A stretch of DNA of 64,000 nucleotides from Lutjanus erythropterus (taxonomy: Eukaryota; Chordata; Actinopteri; Lutjaniformes; Lutjanidae). The position numbers and the translations under genes were made by a program. Numbering within the stretch: the stretch's first letter is position 1; each line of letters begins with the position of its first letter. This document shows, in pieces, positions 27,601 through 39,000 of the stretch. A model generated the notes under the pieces. That model searched no databases and was not told the origin of the DNA. It saw nothing but the letters and a program-made list of their open reading frames with translations. The DNA lies in contig CM034598.1 of the NCBI GenBank assembly GCA_020091685.1, positions 42,800,900-42,864,899 of the forward strand. The letters are read 5' to 3'.

Positions 27601-28478
27601 GTTCCCTGGAGTTTGACACACTACCTTGTATGAGCCTGATGTGTCTATGTGGACACAAATTCTATTGGACATAAGTGAAAAACAAGAAGCTCTGCACCTC
27701 TTTGCTCTAAATCACTGTATCTGTCGGCTTCGCTCATGTCTTGTGTTCTGCTGGAGAACGTGGAGACAGTCTGTCTGTCTGATAAGTCATAACCTTGGGA
27801 CTTCAGGAGAAAGGATCTGGGGGACGCACTACTGTCCTACTGTAGCTGTGGACTGTAGTTGTGCAGAGTGACCAACTACTAGTGTACCTGTTCAGGTTAG
27901 ATGACCTCTGATTGGACCCTTCATGATGCGCTGTCACCCATATAAAGAGAGACTCAGGGGACAATCTAAGATCTAGTGAGACAAATTCCACAACAACCAG
28001 TATGGTGGTATATGAAAAATTAATATCATAATGAAAATAAAGACTGGTTTTCAGTATGAACCGGTATAACGCACAGGCCTAACTACAATATAACTTTTAA
28101 CAGTTCCGCCTGTTTCCAGTCGTTGTGCTAAGCTAGGCTAACAGTTCCCCACATTTCTCCATATGTTAATGAGACCATTGGTCTCACACAGACGGCGTCT
28201 CTGTCCCACGTCTGGTTTGTTGGAACGTCTGAACATAAAAACATCAGTGGCACAATCTGATCACAGGCTGTCTGTCCTCCTCTGTCCTCCTCTGTCTGTC
28301 CTCATATGACGTCACAGTCTGCAGCTGTGTGTTGTCCATGCTGGTAACCATGGTAACGTGTTGTGCAGGTGGAGGCTCTGCAGGTGGAGATCTCTGAGAT
28401 GGCCAAAAGGCTTCGATATGAAGTTTCACTGAGAGCACGAGACAGAGGCTGGACGGACAAACAGAGCAGGTGAGACAT

Positions 28479-28560
<82 letters not shown>

Positions 28561-30630
28561 AATAAACAAACAAACAACAAATAAATAAACAAACTAGAAG
28601 ACAGAAGCTGGACAGACACGATGATGATGTTCATCAGGTTAGAAAATATTCTCATATTCTTTAAAAGAGCTGCTGAAGTTTTATTTATTTAATTACATTT
28701 TATTTATTGTTTATTTTGCTGTACTGTTCAGTGTATTTAGTATTTATTTATATTTATATCTTTAAATAAACTTTAAACTGTTAACAGTTTACATGTTGTT
28801 CAGTTTGTGCTTCTGTTTTTTAAGAATCATTTTAGTAGCAGGATCAGAAATCCTGGTTTTCATGGATACCAACAGTTTGATGTAAAAACAGAGACAGACG
28901 TGACAGATCGAGTTTATGGATCTAAAAACACGAGGTTTTTTTTTTGAGTATTATTTTTATTGATGATGACAAAAGCACAACAGTTCATATTTTCCATGTT
29001 ATTAGACACAATCCATCATAAATAAGAATATGCAAGAACAGGAAAACCAAAAAAGGAAAAAACAAAAACGCCCAGCTGATATGTCCGTCCAAATGTCCTC
29101 ATTCAGATGGACTCATTGAGTCCAGAGATTATAAAAATGGACTCCAAACTTCTTCCCATTTCTGTGCACATTCTGGATGAATAACAGAAACAAGTTCACT
29201 CAGTCGATTTCTGAATGCTGCTGTTTGAATGTATGATGCTGTGGACCCATTTCTGTCCCGCAGACTCTGATCAGGTTCTGCAGAGTCCAGGGTGTGAGCA
29301 GTAACATGGTTCTGGTTGTGATTCAGGTTCCAGTTCCAGAAGAACCTGCGTCGTCTGGTCTCTGAGCTCTACATCAGGGACAACTGTCACCCTTTCAAGG
29401 CTAGTGTGCTGGTGTGGGTCCAGCTGCCCCTCTGGATCAGTCTGTCTCTGGCCCTGCGGAACCTGAGCCTGGACCAGTCCGGTAAGACCCCACTTCGGCT
29501 GTCCTTCATTTTCTCCAATAATTGATTAATTGATCCTGTCACAATCATGTCAGGTGAAAAATATGTGGTTCAAACATGTGGAGCACACAGACGTTCGTCT
29601 CATGTTTGATCCACATATTTTTCAAAAGTCTTTCTTCTAATAATTGTTTTCTTTATTGATCATTTATTTTTTCAATTAATTGATTAGTTGCTTTGTCACA
29701 TTATTGATTATCTAAACAGTTGACGATTCATTCAATAATCTCCACAAACCTGGAGCTGCAGGTTATTTTTTCAGTGGAACAGCCCTTTACTGTCGCCTGT
29801 GTTCTCTGCAGCGCTGCACTCTGAGCTGGCAGCAGGTGGCGCTCTGTGGTTCTCTGACCTCACCTCACCTGACCCCACCTGGATCCTCCCCCTCTGTCTG
29901 GGACTCATCAACCTGCTTATCGTTGAGGTCAGTCTGCGGACAGTCTGCGGTCACCTGACCCAAGGATGTCACCTGACCTGATGATGTCACGCCTCTTCTT
30001 CTTCTTCAGGTGTTTTCTCTGCAGAGGGTGAATCCATCTTGGGTTCAGAAGTTTGTGACGAATGCCGTCAGAGCGTTCTCAGTCCTGATGATCCCCATCG
30101 CCGCCTCCGTCCCCTCGGTGAGTCCAACGCACAGTCGGCCGGTCCACACTGACACCAGGTCCTGGTTCTGCTTCTGGTTCAGGACATGTTGAGTCTAGTT
30201 CAGACCTGCAGAGACCTGCAGTTCTTAACACCTGAGACCTGAACCAGGACCTGAGTCAGTCCAGTTCTGTCCAGTCTGAACAGGATCAGGATCAGGATCA
30301 GGGGTTGTATTACAGAAACTGACTATCAAATATGATGTTAAAGGGATATTCTGATGTTTATTAGAGCAGATCTGACCTGGAGTCTGTTTTTATTTACTGA
30401 TGCTGGTTGTGTTCATGTGTTTCTCTAACTCCAGTTTATCCCCCTCCCCCAACCCCCCCACCCCCCAGTCCATGTCTCTGTACTGGTTCATTTCCAGTCT
30501 GGTTGGACTGAGTCACAACCTGCTGCTGAGATCTCCTGCCGTCCACAAAGTCCTCCGACTGAGAACTCAGAGATCAGAGACGCCATTCAGAGACCTGCTG
30601 ACTGCCTTTATTAACAAGTACTGCAAGTAA
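24667..30630 (+). CDS. cox18: Cytochrome c oxidase assembly protein COX18 (YidC/Oxa1 family), 5' exons disrupted
   Basis: COX18 is a mitochondrial inner-membrane insertase that exports the C-terminal tail of COX2. Five exons are clear: 28369-28469, 29327-29481, 29812-29927, 30010-30117 and 30469-30630 (stop TAA 30628-30630), all joined by in-phase GT-AG introns. They encode family landmarks including DNCHPFKA, LPLWISLSLALRNLS, TWILP and LLRSP. Exon 25124-25381 encodes PWWLSIVVMALSVR and YQLVIIAK, but in different frames, so it holds at least two small indels. A start is proposed at 24667 (CACCATG context) with a 5' segment to 24819; its frame hits TGA after 28 codons, so a frame change is needed there too. 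The exons total 1053 nt (350 codons plus stop; human protein 333 aa), so the lesions cancel. The 5' start is tentative. A pseudogene or consensus errors are the alternatives. Confidence 0.85.
24829..25032. mobile_element. ATTGATTA-type MITE, copy 2, filling the first cox18 intron
   Basis: This shares ATTAAT-rich ends and the TCAGCTTCTTAAAT and GGACTTTGATTAACATTTT phrases with the copy at 23985. It occupies two thirds of the proposed 304-bp intron between 24819 and 25124, starting about 10 bp after the donor. Confidence 0.55.
25495..28081. mobile_element. hAT-like element spanning most of a cox18 intron
   Basis: The left end TAGGGCTGGGTGGTAT and the reverse complement of the right end, TAGGCCTGTGCGTTATACC, form an imperfect terminal inverted repeat. 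The flanks ACCACAAC (25487-25494) and ACTACAAT (28082-28089) match at most positions, as a decayed 8-bp hAT target duplication would. The interior has no recognisable transposase and carries a 34-bp minisatellite. It accounts for about 87% of the intron between exons 25381 and 28369. Confidence 0.6.
26070..26945. repeat. 34-bp minisatellite with the palindrome GCTAACGTTAGC
   Basis: About 25 copies of a unit containing GCTAACGTTAGCCACACTG then TGTGTCGGGCTGACA repeat across this stretch. Many units differ, mostly by small deletions around the CG inside the palindrome (for example GACTTCGCGTTAGCC). The reading frames here have no independent support. It lies inside the hAT-like element in a cox18 intron. 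Confidence 0.9.
28482..28559. repeat. (CA)n microsatellite, 39 units
   Basis: An uninterrupted CA run begins 12 bp after a cox18 exon donor (28469/28470). Its length is likely variable between alleles, and it sits close enough to the splice site to affect exon recognition. Confidence 0.97.
29515..29745. mobile_element. ATTGATTA-type MITE, copy 3, cox18 intron
   Basis: It has ATTGATTAATTGAT-type termini and an internal TGAAAAATATGTGG with its near-inverse CCACATATTTTTCA, giving a hairpin-forming centre. The same AAAAATA(T/G)G...CCAAAC phrase recurs near 36590, 49257 and 50957. Confidence 0.55.
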
Positions 30631-30971
30631 TACTGCAAATAATACTCAGAGGACTATTCAGAGTACTACACAGAGTACTACACAGTAATACACAGAGCTC
30701 TACAGGTAAATACACAGAGAACTCAGAGATCAGAGACCTGCTGACTCATCACTCATCAACAAGTACTGCAAGTCATACTGCAGATAATACACAGAGTACT
30801 ACACAGTACTGTGAGTACTCTGTGTATTAGTAGTATTAGTAGTGTAGTAGTAGTATGTAGTAGTATCTGATACTTCATTGATGGATCTACTTCAGAACTA
30901 TTACCATGTGGACCACTGAGAAGATCTGACCTCAGACATGTTTGAGCCTCTTACTGATTTAAATCTACAGA

Positions 30972-30974
<3 letters not shown>

Positions 30975-31037
<63 letters not shown>
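30975..31037. repeat. (TG)n microsatellite
   Basis: About 31 uninterrupted TG units lie between cox18 and igfbp7. Open frames across it on the other strand are only low-complexity HTHTHT translations. Confidence 0.97.
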
Positions 31038-31039
<2 letters not shown>

Positions 31040-31740
31040 ATGTAGTGTATATCCTCTGTGTATTGTATGTATATGTATATATTCTGTATATATACATAAA
31101 AAGCAGCAGTGCATCAGTGTCCTCATGAGTACAGTCACAGTATGACAGCAGTTCACCCGGTTGCCATGACAAATAACAAATAAATAAATAATTTTGTTGT
31201 GATTAAATTTAAGTTGTTTTTTCTTTAATAAATCAGGCCTCAGGAGCTGTGGGGGCTTAAATCACCGTGTTATGATTGGTTGATTGGCTCAAAGGTTGAT
31301 GACATCATCCATCAGTTCAACCCTACAGTTTACAGTTTCACAGACAGTCAGTGAACGTCTCAAAGTGTTTAACTCATGTTTGTAGACGTGTTGTATTGAT
31401 TGATTGAATGATTGACTTGTTTTGATCAGTCGTCTGTTGATCAGTTTGTTCTTTTACATTAAATACTGTAAACACACCTGTGTTACAATATGTGTGTGTG
31501 TGTGTGTGTGTGTGTGTCTGTGGGAACTGAACAATAATAGGAAGTCATGTGACCTCTGACTCTGAATATTTCCTGTTTGTTAGTTTCCCAGCTGACTCAC
31601 TGTAAACACACTGCAAAGCAATGTTCTCACAACGTTCCAACAATGTTCTCAATGTTCTATGATGGTTCATTTGGGGTCTTTAAAAAGAATTTTATTCATC
31701 TGATCACAAATAAAGTGACACTACAGACAGCAGAGACCTG

Positions 31741-31830
31741 GACTGCACTGGTCTTTACTGGTCTGGACTGGTCTTTACTGGTCTGTACTGGTCTTTACTG
31801 GTCTGTACTGGTCTGTACTGGTCTGTACTG
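31741..31830. repeat. 10-bp minisatellite (TACTGGTCTG)
   Basis: About eight tandem copies of TACTGGTCTG/TACTGGTCTT occur here. No function is suggested. Confidence 0.9.
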
Positions 31831-32205
31831 GCTTTTTCATAACTGTACTACAAATATACATGCAGAACTTTTCTAAATGAACCCATTGACATTTGATCAG
31901 TTGATATTAAAAAGTAATTGTTGTTTATTTTAATCCAAATTATATTTTTTTGTAAACTGAAACATTTAATTTAATGCTGTTAATAATATGAGTATTATCA
32001 CAATATTAATTAACATCCATCAGCTTAATAAGAAACAGGAAACACTACAAATACATTTGTCTGTTCATTGATGAACAGCAGCAGAAATTATTAATAATTA
32101 TTAATCAGTTAATAAGTTAACACATTGATTTGATTAATTAATGAAGCAAAAACAGAAACAAGTCGAAAGGTTGATTTAAATCATCTGAACATCAAAGTTC
32201 TGAAT

Positions 32206-32248
32206 AATAATAATAATAATAACAATAATAATAATAATAATAATAATA

Positions 32249-32281
<33 letters not shown>
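32206..32281. repeat. Palindromic (AAT)n-(ATT)n block
   Basis: An AAT run is followed directly by an ATT run of similar length, so the block is an almost perfect inverted repeat that could extrude a cruciform or long AT hairpin. Confidence 0.95.
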
Positions 32282-32919
32282 GTGTTGTTACACTGTAAAA
32301 ATAAACTACTTGTTTGAACTTAAAAAAGTTAGTGTCGGTCTGCCTTAAAATTTTGAGTTTGTCTGAATGTCAAAAGACAAGTTGAGGAAATGATTTAAAA
32401 CAAATAAACTTGATATTAATCAAGTTGTACTTTAAAAAAAACAGGTTCAATAATCTGAAGATATTAAGTTGAACCAACACAAACATTTTCTCAGTTCTTC
32501 ATTTCAGCTCCTGTTTAGACACTTTGAGCAAATTTATTGAGCATAAATAATTCAGCTCCTGTTTTACAGTGTATCAGAGACACTCAGTTTACATAAATGT
32601 TTTTCTTTACACTGTTAAAGAGTTTAAACTCTCACATAATGCATGCTGGGAAGTCTGCTAACATGTTTCTTACAGACTTAATTTAACGAGTTGATTGAAC
32701 TCTGAACTGTTCATTCAACTCGTTACTTAAAGTTTAAAGACTTTGAATTAGATGAACTCTTGTTTATCGGTTCTGAAAATAAAAATGATGAACTTGAAGT
32801 TGAATAAGTTAAACTTGTATATTTGGGTTCAGTTGATGATAAAAGTTGAGTTGATTTAACTGAACTCCAGTCTGATTTTTTACAGTGAGTCAGTGTTGGT
32901 CCAGCTCTGCCCCTCTGGA

Positions 32920-33086
32920 CTGTGATTGGCTCCCAGTGTTAGGGTCAGCCAATGATACAGGGTTGCTGTGGGTGTTGGGGCGGGTCTGGACCTGATCTGT
33001 GCAGCGAGCAGCGTCTCTCAGACTGTAGACCAGCAGAGACCAGGACACACTTCAGACCAGCAGAGTCCAGATCTCACACATCCATC
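32920..33086 (+). promoter_or_regulatory. igfbp7: igfbp7 proximal promoter and 5' UTR
   Basis: Two CCAAT boxes are visible, one inverted (ATTGG, 32925-32929) and one direct (CCAAT, 32949-32953), followed by a GC box GGGGCGGG (32977-32984). There is no TATA box. Together they resemble a TATA-less NF-Y/Sp1 promoter whose transcript would start near 32990-33030. The in-frame upstream ATG at 32952 lies inside the CCAAT box, which argues against using it as the start. Confidence 0.6.
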
Positions 33087-36000
33087 ATGAAGTCTCTGAC
33101 CTTCTTCCTGTCTCTGGTCCCGGTCCTGGTGGTCCTGGCGGTCCAGGTCTCAGCAGCTGCTCCAGGTTGTGGGCCATGTGATCCGGATCAGTGTTCTCCT
33201 CTCCCAGCAGAAGGCTGTCCTGCAGGGTCTCTGATGGATTCATGTGGCTGCTGCTCCGTTTGTGCCGCCGCCGAGGGTGAGCTTTGTGGCGGGCGGCGGG
33301 CGGCGGCGCGTCGTTGCGGCTCCGGACTGGAGTGTGTCAGAAGAGACGAAGAGAAGAAGAACAAGCTGGGAGTGTGTGTGTGTAAGAGCGACTATGAGGT
33401 CTGTGGGACGGACGGTGTAACCTACAGGAGCGGATGCGCCCTGAAGACCGCCAGCCTGACAGCCCAGACTGAGGGAAAAGAACCCATCAATGTCCAGAAC
33501 AAGGGCCGCTGCGCCTCAGGTGAGTCCAAAGTACACAGGTGAGCCGGAAATACCTCAAACAACAACAATAATGATCATCATCGTCATCAAAAGTTTTAAC
33601 CTTTAACTTTATTTAACCTTTGCTTCCATTTTTCATGCTAAGCTAGGCTAACAAGACTACTCTGAGTCTTTGTGCTAAACTAAGCTAACAGTTCCCCCTG
33701 TTCTCAGTCTTCGTGCTAAGCTACGCTAATCATTTCCCCAATTTTCAGTCTTGTGCTAAGCTAGGCTAACAATTCATCCTGCTCTCAACATTTGTGCTAA
33801 GCTATGTTAATAGTTCACCCTGTTTTCAGTCTGTCTGCTAAGCTAAGCTAATCATTTCCCCCATTTTCAGTCTTCATGTTAAGCTGGGCAAACAGTTCCC
33901 TCTGTTTTAAGTCTTTGTGCTAAGCTAGGCTAATAGTTGCCTCCATTTTAAGTCTTTGTGATAATCTTAATAAACTAAAGTAAGTAAATTAATTAATGTT
34001 TGTTGCTGTGGCATCATTATTACAGATCATATGATAGTAATAACTGTATGTTTAATGACCTCTCATGGTGGCGGTGTTTCATTTGCTGCTTCGTTCTGTA
34101 GCGACGGACGACTTTTAACAGCTTTGGTCTCATTTTAAACATCTTAAAGGAAAGTGACACTTCAAACAAAAACACTTTGTGGAGTCATTGCAGCAGGTGC
34201 TTCACCATCTCTCTGACAGTCTGATCTGATTTACAGAACACATCTTCTCATCTGATGTTCTTTATTTTTAATTATTTTTCTACATTGTAGTTAATCACAA
34301 ATATGAAATTGCATTTGTAGAATTAAGTTGTGAAAACAAGATAAAATATGTTTTTGATTTTTAAGAATCCAAATAATCCAAATATTAAATATAAATTTAA
34401 ATATAAATAAAATATAAAAGACACGCAGTCTTCAATCAAAGATTTAGTAACATGGTTGTCGTTAAATCTCTGACAGTGAGTGAGAGTAGAGCCGTCATCT
34501 CACCTGTCCACCTACAGGTATACAGATACACAGGTACACAGGTATGCAGGTATACAGGTACACAGATATACAGGTATACAGGTACGCAGGTACGCAGGTA
34601 CACAGATATACAGGTATACAGGTACACAGGTACGCAGGTACGCAGGTATACAGGTACACAGATACACAGGTATACAGGTACGCAGGTACGCAGGTACGCA
34701 GGTACACAGGTACACAGATATGCAGGTATACAGGTACGCAGGTACGCAGGTACGCAGGTACACAGGTACACAGATACACAGGTACACAGGTATACAGGTA
34801 CGCAGGTACACAGGTACACAGGTACACAGATATACAGGTACGCAGGTACACAGGTATACAGGTACACAGGTACACAGGTACACAGATATACAGGTATGCA
34901 GGTACGCAGGTATACAGGTACACAGGTACACAGGTACACAGGTATACAGGTACACAGGTATACAGGTACACAGGTACACAGGTATACAGGTACACAGATA
35001 TACAGGTACACAGGTACACAGGTATACAGGTACACAGGTACACAGGTACACAGATATACAGGTATGCAGGTACGCAGGTATACAGGTACACAGGTACACA
35101 GGTACACAGGTATACAGGTACACAGGTATACAGGTACACAGGTACACAGGTATACAGGTACACAGATATACAGGTACACAGGTACACAGGTATACAGGTA
35201 CACAGGTACACAGGTACACAGATATACAGGTATGCAGGTACGCAGGTATACAGGTACACAGGTACACAGGTACACAGGTACACAGGTATACAGGTACACA
35301 GGTATACAGGTACACAAGTACACAGGTACACAATATTTTAGATTATTCAAAGTCGCCTTGTTTTGCTTTGATGAAATGTTTAATCTGATAAAAATACAGA
35401 AAAAAACATTGAATGAGAACTACTGACTGTTCAACGTTCAGACTGTTGGAGGACAGACAGAAAGACAGACAGACAGACACAGAGAGACGGAGAGACAGAC
35501 AGAAAGACAGACAGACAGACACAGAAAGACAGACAGACAGACACAGAGAGACAGACAGAGACACAGAGAGACGGAGAGACAGACAGAAAGACAGACAGAC
35601 AGACACAGAAAGACAGACACCCAGACACAGAGAGACAGACAGAGACACAGAGAGACAGACAGCAGATATCTGAAGCTGGACGTGTCGCTGCCTGTAACCT
35701 TCTGACAGTAACATACTCTGACTGATGATAATCCACCTTCATCCCTCTCAAAACACTGAATTCCTTTCTACATGAAAACCCTCACTGAGCACGCTCAGAC
35801 CCACACTGAGCACGCTCAGACCCACACTGAGCACGCTCAGAGCAGACAGAATTCCTGTGAGGTCACGGAGGATGTTCTGTCTCTGATGGATTCCTGCAAC
35901 CTGTTTCATCCTGTTCGACTCCAATGGAAAAATCTCTCCAACCAAACTCCATGTAAATTATCTGTAATTTTAATTTGGCTGTCACTCAACTGTGTGTGTT

Positions 36001-36031
<31 letters not shown>

Positions 36032-39000
36032 CTGTCTGTCTGTCTGCAGCTCCGGTCATCGTCACTCCTCCAGGTGAGGTGTACAACGTGAGCGGCTCTC
36101 AGGTGTACCTGAGCTGTGAGGCGGTGGGTGTGCCCACACCTGTGCTCACCTGGAAGAAGGTGAGTCTCTCTGTAAAATCATGTTTCTGTTGATAAAAAGA
36201 AAAGATGAAAAGTGTCTCTTCAGGTTCTCCTCAAACATTAAATCAAAATATTTCATTTACAGTCACGTTAATATCTAAAATCTGAAACATAAAGACACTT
36301 CATTTCTGCAGCAGCGCTGCTCTGTGTCTGACTTCCTGCCTCTGCTCATATCCTGTTTCCTGTTTGTCGAAACAATAAGAGTCAGGCTAAAAATATCAAA
36401 CAGGAAATAAAACGTTTAAACAATAAGAGTCTGTGGCTGAATGCTAGACACCACGAGGAGCTCTGCATTCTGAGAGTTCAGGGTTCTACTGGGCTGGTAT
36501 GATTAAGATGCAACTAACAATATTTTCATTGATGATTAATCTGTCAGTTTATTGATTAATTAATCCTGTCATAATCTTGTCACTTGAAAAATAGGGCCAA
36601 ACAGGCAGACCACACACACATGTATTCTTCAAGTCTGTCCTGTAAGGATTTTTCAATCAGTCATTTTCTGAATTAATTGAGAAAACTGATTCATTAAAAT
36701 GTCAGAAAATATTGATCAGAGTCCAAGATGACATCCTCAACTCAAAGATATTCAGTTTACTGTCAGAGAGGAAAGAAACCAGAAGATATTCACATTTAAG
36801 AAACTGAAATCAGAGAATTTTGAGATATTGTTTTAATCTGCTTTAGCATCGATATCTGGGTTCTTAAAGGGACAGTTCATCCCAAAATGAAATCCAGTCG
36901 TTATCTCCTCACCCTCATTCTGACTGAAGGTTGGGTTTAGTTTTCAGTCTATAAAACACTGCTGGAGTTTCACAGGAAAACATGTTTTCATGGATGCACA
37001 CATCATCACACCACACACACACAGTTCAGATGGCGTGCATGTGGGCGTGGCTCCAAACTAAGGATCTACAGTGAAGATATAAGCTGAAGACATGGTGGAA
37101 ATGATTTCTTTCAAGTAAACTTGGCATGCTGGGCTTTGAGAGACTTGGATTACATGAGACCAGCAGTATGAAGCCAGTATGGACTTTGTTCTGTTTTAAA
37201 ACTGGTCATCATTCACTTCCTGTTTGTGAGATTCTGTTTTCCTGTGAAACTCCAGCAGAGTTTTGTTGACTAAAAAACAAACAAACAAACTAATCCTGAC
37301 CTGATCAGCATGAGGGTGAGGAAATAACGACTGAATTTTCATTTTGGATGAACTTGAACGTGAACCATCTTCAGGTCGGTCAGAATGTGAGGACGTTGTT
37401 GAGACTTGAAGGGTAACAAAGAGTCAAAGTATCGTGTGATGAGCTCATATGTTACCTGCAGCCTCAGGTGTGATCAGGTGTCTGTCAGCAGGTCTCTGTG
37501 CAGGTTCAGACTCTGTTTGTGAACTTTAGATCAGATCAGACTGAAGAACGTCTTAAGAACAAGCTGCAGCCTGTTCCTCAGTCACACATGAAGAACATGA
37601 AGAAGAATGTGTTCCTCATCGGAGTCACAGATTCAGATTCACAGACTCCACAACAGACACGCAACAGACACGCAACAGACACGCAACAGACATGGTTAGT
37701 GGTTAGGATTCCTGGTTCTCACCCACCCCCTTGAGCAAAGTGCCAAACCCCCAAACTGCTCAGGGCGTCTGTTTCTAGGCAACAACAATGAAGTTACAAA
37801 AAAATACAAACACAGAGTCCATCCATCAAACATAAACAACCTGTCAGAATGTGTTGCACTTACAAGATGACAATGATGATGATGATGATGATGTTTTTGG
37901 TGATGAAGATGATACCATGTGTCTTCCTTCAGGTCCTCAATGGGAAGAAGCGGATGGAGCTTCTTCCTGGAGACAGAGACAATCTGGCCATTCAGACGAG
38001 AGGAGGACCAGAGAAACATGAGGTCACCGGCTGGGTGCTGGTGAGGAACAGTGTACATTATACACATATATACTGTAACACACATATACATTATACACAT
38101 ATATACTGTAACACACATATACATTATACTCACCTGTTCATATGATGTGAGGACAGAAACCTGTAGTGACAGGAAGTGATGTCAGGACTTCAGCTGTGTT
38201 GGACCAATCAGCATCACTGATTTGGTTTCAGATCTCCCCTCTGACCAAAGAAGAAGAAGGATCGTATGAGTGTCACGCCACCAACGCCAAAGGAGAAGCT
38301 TCAGCTGTCGGTGCCATTCACCTGGTTGACTCCATCGATGACATCATCGTCAAGAAAGGTAACCACGACAACAACATCATCAGCAAAAAAACAAACAAAC
38401 AAAGAATAACGAAGGCAAAACAAATAACATCATCATCAGGAGAGGTAACCAAGACAAGACGACATAAACAAACAGAACAGAGAGAACCAGCAGAACGGAA
38501 CAAAGAGAACAAACAGTATTAAAACAAACACATCATTACATCACCTAGAACAACAACACAATAAATAAACAACAAACAGACACAAACAAACAAACTGCAG
38601 AGTCGAAGGTCTCTGATCACCTAATGTTCTGCTGGTGTTCTGCAGGTGTTCTGCAGGTGTTCTGCTGGTGTTCTGCAGGTGTTCTCAGGTGTTCTGTAGG
38701 TGTTCTGCTGGTGTTCTCAGATGTTCTGCAGGTGTTCTCAGGTGTTCTGCAGGTGTTCTGTAGGTGTTCTGTAGGTGTTCTGCTGGTGTTCTGCAGGTGT
38801 TCTCAGGTGTTCTGCTGGTGTTCTGCAGGTGTTCTGTAGGTGTTCTGCTGGTGTTCTGCAGGTGTTCTGCAGGTGTTCTCAGGTGTTCTGCAGGTGTTCT
38901 GCTGGTGTTCTGCAGGTGTTCTCAGGTGTTCTGTAGGTGTTCTGCTGGTGTTCTCAGATGTTCTGCAGGTGTTCTCAGGTGTTCTCAGGTGCCAGCAGCA

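Larger units (their letters stand above)
30631..32890. other. cox18-igfbp7 intergenic interval, simple repeats only
   Basis: I find no coding sequence. 30640-30850 is rich in AGTACTACACAG-type short duplications just downstream of cox18. Contents also include a TG run at 30975-31037, a short TG run at 31491-31516, a 10-bp minisatellite at 31741-31830 and an AAT/ATT block at 32206-32281. An AATAAA that could serve cox18 polyadenylation lies at about 31227-31232, but no 3' end can be fixed. Confidence 0.6.

Noticed and set aside
32952..33086. N-terminally extended IGFBP7 starting at an upstream in-frame ATG
   Set aside because: It would bury the signal peptide, and the ATG overlaps a CCAAT box in the presumed promoter.
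34436..35426. Several 265-324 codon frames on both strands ([15 protein letters not shown] repeats)
   Set aside because: All come from the 8-bp minisatellite, which is open in every frame; it lies in an igfbp7 intron.
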